Origin: Blastochloris tepida
Lineage (GTDB): Bacteria > Pseudomonadota > Alphaproteobacteria > Rhizobiales > Xanthobacteraceae
NCBI RefSeq assembly: GCF_003966715.1
Contig: NZ_AP018907.1
Span: forward strand, 3,336,001 to 3,400,000
DNA length: 64,000 bases
Direction: 5' to 3'
Shown: positions 57,737 through 64,000 of the stretch, in pieces
Layout of the letters: every line of letters begins with the position of its first letter
Position numbering within the stretch: position 1 is the first letter of the stretch
Notes under the pieces: model-generated
Told to the model about the DNA's origin: nothing
Databases searched by the model: none
What the model saw: the letters and a program-made list of their open reading frames with translations, nothing else
Made by a program: the position numbers and the translations under genes

Positions 57737-58977
57737 CACACGTCCAGCACCAGCCGGGTCGGATCCTCCAGCGCTTCCTTCACCCGCACCAGGAAGGTGA
57801 CGGCGTCCTTGCCGTCGATGATGCGGTGGTCGTAGGACAGCGCCAGATACATCATCGGCCGCGCCACGATCTGGCCGCCGCGCACCACCGGCCGCTCCTC
57901 GATGCGGTGCATGCCGAGGATCGCCGACTGCGGTGCGTTGAGGATCGGCGTCGACATCAGCGAGCCGTAGACGCCGCCATTGGTGATGGTGAAGGTGCCG
58001 CCCTGCATGTCCTCGATGGTGAGCTGGCCGTCGCGGGCGCGCTTGCCGTAGGCGGTGATCACCTTCTCGATCTCGGCGATGGTGAGGCGGTCGGCGTCGC
58101 GCACCACCGGCACGACGAGGCCCTTGTCGGTGCCGACGGCGACGCCGACGTGGTAATAGTTCTTGTAGACGATGTCCTCGCCGTCGATCTCGGCGTTCAC
58201 CGCCGGCATCTCGCGCAGCGCCTGCACGCAGGCCTTGACGAAGAAACCCATGAAGCCGAGCCGCGCGCCGTGCTTCTTCTCGAACGGCGTCTTGTATTCG
58301 TTGCGCAGGTTCATCACCGCGCTCATGTCGACGTCGTTGAACGTCGTCAGCATGGCGGCGGTGTTCTGCGCCTCCTTCAGCCGCCGGGCGATGGTCTGGC
58401 GCAGCTTGGACATGCGCACGCGCTCCTCGCGCGCGCTGTCGTCGGGCGCGGAGGGGGCGCGCACCTTGATCGGCGCGGCCGGCGCGGGCGCCCGCACCGG
58501 CGCGGGCGCCGGGGCATAGGCGGGGGCCGGCGCAGGCGCGGCGGCGGCGGCCAGCATGTCGCCCTTGGTGACGCGGCCGTCCTTGCCGGTGCCGGCGACG
58601 GTTGACGGATCGATGCCGCTTTCGGCGGCAAGCCGGCGCACCGCCGGGCCGTGCTCGACGGCGGGCTTCGCGGCCGGGGCCGCGGCGACAGGCGCGGGCG
58701 CAGGCGCGCTCTTCGCCGCCGGCTTGGCGCCGCCGGCGGCCCCTTCCTGCAGCAGGCCCAGCACCGCGCCGACGCCGACGGCGTCGCCCGGATTGGCCAG
58801 CACCTCGGCCAGCACGCCGGCGGCCGGCGCCGGCACCTCGACGGTGACCTTGTCGGTCTCGAGCTCGACCAGCGGCTCGTCGGCGGCAACCGCCTCGCCG
58901 GGCTTCTTGAACCAGCGGCCGATGGTGGCCTCGGTGACCGACTCGCCGAGCGTGGGAACGCGGATTTCCATCGTCAT
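57736..58977 (-). CDS. sucB: 2-oxoglutarate dehydrogenase E2 (dihydrolipoyl succinyltransferase)
   Basis: The protein has 413 residues. One lipoyl domain with Lys43 ([10 protein letters not shown]), an Ala/Pro-rich linker, a peripheral-subunit-binding domain ([31 protein letters not shown], about 109-140) and the catalytic domain are in order. The active site has [12 protein letters not shown] near the C terminus. A second ATG two codons in may be used. It follows sucA by 60 bp. Confidence 0.97.
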   Translation of the reverse strand: MTMEIRVPTLGESVTEATIGRWFKKPGEAVAADEPLVELETDKVTVEVPAPAAGVLAEVLANPGDAVGVGAVLGLLQEGAAGGAKPAAKSAPAPAPVAAAPAAKPAVEHGPAVRRLAAESGIDPSTVAGTGKDGRVTKGDMLAAAAAPAPAPAYAPAPAPVRAPAPAAPIKVRAPSAPDDSAREERVRMSKLRQTIARRLKEAQNTAAMLTTFNDVDMSAVMNLRNEYKTPFEKKHGARLGFMGFFVKACVQALREMPAVNAEIDGEDIVYKNYYHVGVAVGTDKGLVVPVVRDADRLTIAEIEKVITAYGKRARDGQLTIEDMQGGTFTITNGGVYGSLMSTPILNAPQSAILGMHRIEERPVVRGGQIVARPMMYLALSYDHRIIDGKDAVTFLVRVKEALEDPTRLVLDV

Positions 58978-59037
58978 CGTCTCTTCTTCGCCCGCCGGGG
59001 GCGCCTCCCAATATGTGCCGCGGGTTTGCCGCCGGTC

Positions 59038-62004
59038 TCAGGCCGCCAGCGCCTCGTCGAGGAACGCCTGGAGCTGCGCGAGGTGCTTGGACATCAGGCC
59101 GGTGGCGGTGGCCGCCGCCGCCGGACGGCCGACATAGCGCGGCCGCCGCGTCTTCGCCCCGATCTGGCCGAGGATCCATTCGATGTAGGGCTCGACGAAG
59201 AACCACGCGCCCATGTTGCGCGGCTCCTCCTGGCACCACACCATCTCGGCGTGCTTGAAGCGCTGCAGCTCGTGCAGCAGCGCCTTGGCCGGGAACGGAT
59301 AGAGCTGCTCCAGCCGCAGGAAATAGACGTCGTCGACGCCGCGCCGCTCGCGCTCCTCGAACAGGTCGTAATAGACCTTGCCCGAGCACATCACGACGCG
59401 GCGGATCTTGTCGTCGGAGACCAGCTTGACGCGATCGGTCGGCATGCTCTGGGCGCTGTCGAGCAGCACGCGGTGGAACGACGTGCCCGACACCATGTCG
59501 TCGAGATGCGACACCACGCGCTTGTGGCGCAGCAGCGACTTCGGCGTCATCAGGATCAGCGGCTTCCTGAAGTCGCGCTTCAACTGCCGGCGCAGGATGT
59601 GGAAGTAGTTGGCCGGCGTCGAGCAGTTGGCGACCTGCATGTTGTCCTCGGCGCAGAGCTGCAGATAGCGCTCCAGCCGCGCCGAGGAATGCTCGGGCCC
59701 CTGCCCCTCATAGCCGTGCGGCAGCAGGCAGACGAGGCCGGACATGCGCAACCACTTGCGCTCGCCCGCCGACAGGAACTGGTCGAACACCACCTGCGCG
59801 CCATTGGCGAAGTCGCCGAACTGCGCTTCCCAGGCGACCAGCGTGTTGGGCTCGGCCAGCGAATAGCCGTATTCGAAGCCGAGCACCGCCTCCTCCGAGA
59901 GCATCGAGTTGATGACCTCGTAGCGGGCCTGGCCGTCGCGGATGTGGTTGAGCGGCGTGTAGCGCTCCTCGGTCTCCTGGTCGGTCAGCACCGAATGGCG
60001 CTGCGAGAAGGTGCCGCGCTCCGAATCCTGGCCCGACAGGCGCACATTGTAGCCCTCGACGCACAGCGAGCCGAACGCCAGCGCCTCGGCCATGCCCCAG
60101 TCGATGCCCTCGCCGCTCTCGATCATCTTGCGGCGGCCTTCGAGCACGCGATGGATGGTGCGGTGGACGTGGAAGCCCGCCGGCACCTCGGTGATCCGCA
60201 GGCCGACCTCCTTCAGCGTCTCGACCGGCACGCCGGTATCGCCGCGGCGCGGATCCTCGGCGTCCTTGGCCGCCTTGATGCCGGCCCAGCGGCCGTCGAG
60301 CCAATCGGCCTTGTTGGGGCGGAACGCCTGACCGGCCTCGTACTCGGCATCGAGCCGGGCGCGCCAGTCGGCCTTCATCTTCTCGATCTCGCCGTCGGTG
60401 ACGACGCCTTCCTCGACCAGCTTCCTGCCGTAGAGCTGCAGCACCGTCGGATGCGAGCGGATGCGCTTGTACATCAAGGGCTGGGTGAAGGCCGGCTCGT
60501 CGCCCTCATTGTGGCCGAAGCGCCGGTAGCAGAACATGTCGATGACGACAGGCTTCTGGAAGCGCTGGCGGAACTCGGTGGCGATCTTCGCGGCATAGAC
60601 CACCGCCTCGGGGTCGTCGCCATTGCAGTGGAGCACCGGCGCCTCGACCATCTTCGCCACGTCCGACGGATAGGGCGAGGAGCGCGAGAAGCGCGGATCG
60701 GTGGTGAAGCCGATCTGGTTGTTGACGATGAAGTGGATCGAGCCACCGGTGCGGTGGCCGCGCAGCCCCGACAGGCCGAGACACTCCGCCACCACGCCCT
60801 GGCCGGCGAACGCCGCGTCGCCATGGATCAAGAGCGGCAGCACCGCGCGCCGGTCGTCCGGCTGGCAGTGAAGCTGGTCCTGCTTGGCGCGCACCTTGCC
60901 CAGCACCACCGGATCGACGATCTCGAGATGCGAGGGGTTCGGCGTCAGCGACAAATGCACCTTGTTGCCGTCGAACTCGCGATCCGACGAGGCGCCGAGG
61001 TGATACTTGACGTCGCCCGAGCCCTCGACATCGTCGGGGTGGAACGAGCCGCCCTTGAACTCATGGAACAGCGCGCGGTGCGGCTTGCCCATCACCTGCG
61101 CCAGCATGTTGAGCCGGCCGCGGTGGGCCATGCCGAGCACGATCTCGCGCACGCCGAGATGGCCGCCGCGCTTGATGATCTGCTCCATCGCCGGGATCAC
61201 CGCCTCGCCGCCGTCGAGGCCGAAGCGCTTGGTGCCGGTGTATTTGACATCGAGGAACTTCTCGAAGCCCTCGGCCTCCACCAGCTTGTTGAGGATGGCG
61301 CGCTTGCCCTCGCGGGTGAAGTGGATCTCCTTGTCCGGACCCTCGATGCGCTCCTGGATCCACGCCTTCTCCATCGGATCGGAGATGTGCATGAACTCGA
61401 CGCCGAGCGTCTGGCAGTAGGTGCGGCGGAGAATGACCAGCATCTCGCGCACGGTCGCGAATTCGAGGCCGAGCACGTGGTCGATGAAGATCTTGCGGTC
61501 GTAGTCGGCCTCGGTGAAGCCGTACGAGACGGGATCGAGCTCGCCATGGTCGTGGCGGGTAGCGATGCCCAGCGGATCGAGGTCGGCGTGCAGATGGCCG
61601 CGCATGCGGAAGGCGCGGATCATCATGATCGCGCGCACCGAGTCGCGCGAGGCGCGCTGGATCTGCTCCTCGGAGATGACGGCGCCGCGGCTGGCTTCGG
61701 CGGATTTGGCGCGGATGCGCTCGCCGACCGTCTTCTCCAGCGCCGACCAGTTGCCGTCGAGCGCGGAGACCAGCTCGCCATTGGCCGGCACCGGCCAGTC
61801 GGCGCGCTTCCACGAGGCGCCGCGGGCGCTGCGCGCGGCCTCGCCGCGGTTCTCGTCGAGATCGGCGAAGAAGTCGCGCCACTGCGCCTCCACCCCCGCC
61901 GGATCGGTCTGGAAGCGGGCGTAGAGATCCTCGATATAGGCGGCGCTGCCGCCGGAGAGGAACGCGGTCTGGGCGAGCAGCTTGTTCTTGTCCTGGCGTG
62001 CCAT
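59038..62004 (-). CDS. sucA: 2-oxoglutarate dehydrogenase E1
   Basis: The protein has 988 residues from MARQDKNKLLAQTAFLSGG, with CGGAGG before the ATG. The N-terminal region SAAYIEDLYARFQTDPAGVEAQWRDFF and the thiamine-diphosphate enzyme core (LGMAHRGRLNMLAQVMGK, GDAAFAGQGVVAECLGLSGL, NNQIGFTT, CYRRFGHNEGDEPAFTQP) are intact. It decarboxylates 2-oxoglutarate in the TCA cycle. A terminator separates it from sucD upstream, so it likely has its own promoter in the 197-bp spacer. Confidence 0.97.
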   Translation of the reverse strand: MARQDKNKLLAQTAFLSGGSAAYIEDLYARFQTDPAGVEAQWRDFFADLDENRGEAARSARGASWKRADWPVPANGELVSALDGNWSALEKTVGERIRAKSAEASRGAVISEEQIQRASRDSVRAIMMIRAFRMRGHLHADLDPLGIATRHDHGELDPVSYGFTEADYDRKIFIDHVLGLEFATVREMLVILRRTYCQTLGVEFMHISDPMEKAWIQERIEGPDKEIHFTREGKRAILNKLVEAEGFEKFLDVKYTGTKRFGLDGGEAVIPAMEQIIKRGGHLGVREIVLGMAHRGRLNMLAQVMGKPHRALFHEFKGGSFHPDDVEGSGDVKYHLGASSDREFDGNKVHLSLTPNPSHLEIVDPVVLGKVRAKQDQLHCQPDDRRAVLPLLIHGDAAFAGQGVVAECLGLSGLRGHRTGGSIHFIVNNQIGFTTDPRFSRSSPYPSDVAKMVEAPVLHCNGDDPEAVVYAAKIATEFRQRFQKPVVIDMFCYRRFGHNEGDEPAFTQPLMYKRIRSHPTVLQLYGRKLVEEGVVTDGEIEKMKADWRARLDAEYEAGQAFRPNKADWLDGRWAGIKAAKDAEDPRRGDTGVPVETLKEVGLRITEVPAGFHVHRTIHRVLEGRRKMIESGEGIDWGMAEALAFGSLCVEGYNVRLSGQDSERGTFSQRHSVLTDQETEERYTPLNHIRDGQARYEVINSMLSEEAVLGFEYGYSLAEPNTLVAWEAQFGDFANGAQVVFDQFLSAGERKWLRMSGLVCLLPHGYEGQGPEHSSARLERYLQLCAEDNMQVANCSTPANYFHILRRQLKRDFRKPLILMTPKSLLRHKRVVSHLDDMVSGTSFHRVLLDSAQSMPTDRVKLVSDDKIRRVVMCSGKVYYDLFEERERRGVDDVYFLRLEQLYPFPAKALLHELQRFKHAEMVWCQEEPRNMGAWFFVEPYIEWILGQIGAKTRRPRYVGRPAAAATATGLMSKHLAQLQAFLDEALAA

Positions 62005-62045
62005 GCGACACCTCCGGAGCGCCACGGCGCTCCCGCTTTGCAGTC

Positions 62046-62083
62046 ATACGGTTTCCGGTCGATCCCTTCGGACGCCCGGAAAC
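62046..62083. repeat. GGTTTCCGG-family hairpin upstream of sucA
   Basis: The arms cggtttccgg and ccggaaacgg flank tcgatcccttcggacgc. This is the cleanest copy of the family. It lies between the sucD terminator and sucA. Confidence 0.75.
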
Positions 62084-62160
62084 GGCCCCGTGGGTGGACC
62101 GCAATTGAGACAGCGGCCTCGTTGCTGGTGCGGCCCGCTCTGGGCCGAGCCGTCTGCGGA

Positions 62161-62189
62161 AAGGCGCCGGCGGATGCCGCCGGCGCCTT
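62161..62189 (-). terminator. Terminator hairpin after sucD
   Basis: A perfect 13-bp GC-rich stem (aaggcgccggcgg / ccgccggcgcctt) with a 3-base loop begins 13 bp past the sucD stop and 157 bp before sucA. The A/T base pairs at its foot give a short run of U on the transcript. It should end or attenuate the sucCD message. Confidence 0.75.
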
Positions 62190-62201
62190 GCCAAGTTCGT
62201 G

Positions 62202-63086
62202 TCAGCCCTTCAGCACTTCGACCAGGGTCTTGCCGAGGCGGGCCGGCGAGGGCGACACCTTGATGCCGGCGGCTTCCATCGCCGCGATCTTGCTGCCGGC
62301 ATCGCCCTTGCCGCCGGAGATGATGGCGCCGGCATGGCCCATGCGGCGGCCGGGCGGGGCGGTGACGCCGGCGATGAAGCCGACCATCGGCTTCCTGCGG
62401 CCGCGCTTGGCCTCGTCGATCAGGAACTGCGCCGCCTCTTCCTCGGCCGAGCCGCCGATCTCGCCGATCATGATGATCGACTCGGTCTTGGGGTCGGCGA
62501 GGAACAGCTCCAGCATGTCGATGAACTCGGTGCCCTTGACCGGATCGCCGCCGATGCCGACCGCGGTCGACTGGCCGAGACCGACCTGCGAGGTCTGGAA
62601 CACCGCCTCATAGGTCAGCGTGCCGGAGCGCGACAGCACGCCGACCGAGCCCGGCTTGAAGATGTTGCCCGGCATGATGCCGATCTTGCACTCGCCAGCG
62701 GTCAGCACGCCCGGGCAGTTCGGGCCGATCAGGCGCGACTTCGAGCCTTCGAGCGCACGGCGCACCCGCACCATGTCGAGCACCGGAATGCCCTCGGTGA
62801 TGCAGACGATCAGCGGGATCTCGGCATCGATCGCCTCGCAGATGGCGTCGGCCGCGCCAGGCGGCGGCACGTAGATCACCGAGGCATCGGCGCCGGTGGC
62901 CTCGCGCGCCTCGGCGACGGTGTCGAACACCGGCAGGCCGAGATGGGTCGAGCCGCCCTTTCCGGGCGAGGTGCCGCCGACCATCTTGGTGCCGTAGGCG
63001 ATGGCCTGCTCGGAGTGGAAGGTGCCATTCTTGCCGGTGAAGCCCTGGCAGATGACCTTGGTGTTGCTGTCGATCAGGATGGACAT
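62202..63086 (-). CDS. sucD: Succinyl-CoA synthetase, alpha subunit
   Basis: The protein has 294 residues. The CoA-binding N-terminal domain ([27 protein letters not shown]), [27 protein letters not shown] and the phospho-His in [20 protein letters not shown] are all present. It makes succinate and ATP/GTP from succinyl-CoA with SucC. Its start overlaps the 3' end of an inserted DUF559 gene by 13 bp, an unusual separation from sucC. Confidence 0.97.
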   Translation of the reverse strand: MSILIDSNTKVICQGFTGKNGTFHSEQAIAYGTKMVGGTSPGKGGSTHLGLPVFDTVAEAREATGADASVIYVPPPGAADAICEAIDAEIPLIVCITEGIPVLDMVRVRRALEGSKSRLIGPNCPGVLTAGECKIGIMPGNIFKPGSVGVLSRSGTLTYEAVFQTSQVGLGQSTAVGIGGDPVKGTEFIDMLELFLADPKTESIIMIGEIGGSAEEEAAQFLIDEAKRGRRKPMVGFIAGVTAPPGRRMGHAGAIISGGKGDAGSKIAAMEAAGIKVSPSPARLGKTLVEVLKG

Positions 63087-63673
63087 TCAGCGTCTCTCGC
63101 CTGGAGCGGAGGGTTGATCGGGGTCACCTCCCCCTGCAGGGGGAGGTCGGCGCGCCAGCGCCGGGTGGAAGAAAGTCCAGCGGCCCGCAACGCAGCCACC
63201 TGCGCCGCGATCGTCTCGATCACGCCGGAGAGGTTCTGCGTCACGTCATTGTTCCAGAAGCGCAGGACCGTGACGCCACGTTCCTGCAGCCAGACCGTGC
63301 GCCGGTGATCGCGCGCCGCCTGCCGGGCCTCCCCGTGCTGGCCGCCGTCGATCTCGACCGCCAGCCGCAAGGCCGGACAGAAGAAGTCCAGCACGTACGG
63401 GCCGGCCGGATGCTGCCGGCGGAAGGTGGCGCCATCGACTCCGCGACCGCGAAGCCGCATCCACAGCCGCCGTTCCGCATCGGTCGCCTCGAGCCGCAGG
63501 GCCCGTGCCCGCGCGGTCTTCGCCGCCGTGCGGTTGAAGCGCGGAGCGTCGGCGACCCCCACCCGGCGAGCGTCGCTCGCCGACCTCCCCCTTGCAGGGG
63601 GAGGTGAGGCCTGATCCGCCATGACGGCTTCGATCATCCGCCGCTCCTCTTCACCAGCCATGGTGCCGTTCAA
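63074..63673 (-). CDS. DUF559 endonuclease-like protein between sucC and sucD
   Basis: Up to 199 residues. The DUF559 core (about 48-165) is clear: [41 protein letters not shown] and [16 protein letters not shown], a Vsr/restriction-like PD-(D/E)XK fold with Asp and Glu in the LDFF and VEIDG strands. The N-terminal 45 and C-terminal 30 residues are encoded by CTCCCCC-type repeats, so the native ends are uncertain and the start may be internal. Its biological role is unknown. It looks inserted into the sucCD operon together with flanking repeats. Confidence 0.8.
   Translation of the reverse strand: MNGTMAGEEERRMIEAVMADQASPPPARGRSASDARRVGVADAPRFNRTAAKTARARALRLEATDAERRLWMRLRGRGVDGATFRRQHPAGPYVLDFFCPALRLAVEIDGGQHGEARQAARDHRRTVWLQERGVTVLRFWNNDVTQNLSGVIETIAAQVAALRAAGLSSTRRWRADLPLQGEVTPINPPLQARDAECPS
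63124..63172. repeat. CTCCCCCTGCAGGGGGAGG repeat, copy 1
   Basis: A hairpin (cctccccctgcagggggagg) is followed by gtcggcgcgccagcgccggg. It codes for the C-terminal end of the DUF559 frame. The palindromic head and tail match copies 2 and 3 around the same gene. Confidence 0.8.
63548..63607. repeat. CTCCCCCTTGCAGGGGGAGG repeat, copy 2 (inverted)
   Basis: Here the order is reversed: a cacccggcgagcg tail precedes the hairpin cctcccccttgcagggggag. It is inverted relative to copies 1 and 3 and encodes the N-terminal region of the DUF559 frame. Confidence 0.8.
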
Positions 63674-63675
63674 CC

Positions 63676-63722
63676 TCCCCCTGGAAGGGGGAGGTCGGCG
63701 CGTCAGCGCCGGGTGGGGGTTC
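63676..63722. repeat. CTCCCCCTGGAAGGGGGAGG repeat, copy 3
   Basis: The hairpin cctccccctggaagggggag and the tail gtcggcgcgtcagcgccggg lie between the DUF559 start and sucC. Copies 1 and 3 are in the same orientation and bracket the gene. Confidence 0.8.
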
Positions 63723-63752
63723 CCGCACCGCAGCGCCCGCGCCCGGCACCGG

Positions 63753-64000
<248 letters not shown>

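Noticed and set aside
58651..62613. Very long plus-strand open frame (over 1300 codons) opposite sucA/sucB
   Set aside because: It is the antisense shadow of two certain genes in GC-rich DNA and shows no protein family; composition is His/Arg/Ala/Gly-rich as expected for such shadows.
63124..63722. Three CTCCCCC repeats considered as a CRISPR-like array
   Set aside because: Copies are palindromic, differ in orientation, and are separated by about 375 and 70 bp including a coding gene. No regular spacing exists.

Overview
The window reads as a chromosomal segment of a high-GC alphaproteobacterium, most likely Hyphomicrobiales (Rhizobiales). Supporting signs are the urtABCDE-ureDABCEFG layout, a suc operon ending in its own lpd, a malyl-CoA lyase / mesaconyl-CoA hydratase pair, rpsU, and several families of intergenic palindromes of the kind familiar from rhizobial and purple non-sulfur genomes. 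The species cannot be fixed from sequence alone. A Dsr-bearing phototroph or Hyphomicrobium-like sulfur oxidiser would fit.

Layout. 1-1.75 kb: part of an IS66 element. 1.9-5.5 kb: small accessory genes (two GNAT acetyltransferases, YjhX, a VOC protein, an aminotransferase). 5.6-17.1 kb, minus strand: one nitrogen locus, a urea ABC importer (urtABCDE) followed by urease structural and accessory genes (ureDABCEFG), headed by an excellent sigma-54 promoter. 17.4-20.4 kb: PHA synthase and a PadR regulator. 20.7-26.4 kb: an RND efflux pump diverging from a SqrR/BigR-type ArsR regulator, then a tandem rhodanese. 26.4-27.9 kb: siroheme synthase cysG.

28.8-41.3 kb, minus strand: a complete oxidative Dsr cluster in the canonical order dsrABEFHCMKLJOPN. 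It diverges at 41.3-41.7 kb from a plus-strand sulfur island: two small unrecognised proteins, a sulfide:quinone oxidoreductase-like flavoprotein, a YeiH-type exporter, DsrE2, TusA and a second SqrR-like regulator. The inferred flow is: sulfide is oxidised by SQR; sulfane sulfur passes through rhodanese, TusA, DsrE2, DsrEFH and DsrC; DsrAB (siroheme from CysG, amidated by DsrN) forms sulfite, with DsrMKJOP and DsrL handling electrons; the SqrR-like repressors sense persulfide.

46.8-64 kb is central carbon metabolism: malyl-CoA lyase and mesaconyl-CoA hydratase (ethylmalonyl-CoA pathway), a LysR regulator, sdhCDAB, a TPR lipoprotein, rpsU, and (minus strand) sucC-DUF559-sucD, sucA-sucB-nucleotidyltransferase-lpd. 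Two unrelated small enzymes sit inside the suc genes.

The most interesting part is a possible persulfide regulon. Two ArsR regulators share the Cys-Cys spacing of SqrR, and ATTC-N8-GAAT-like palindromes lie before dsrA, before dsrE2, before one regulator and (variant) between the other regulator and an RND pump. No tRNA, rRNA or CRISPR array was seen.
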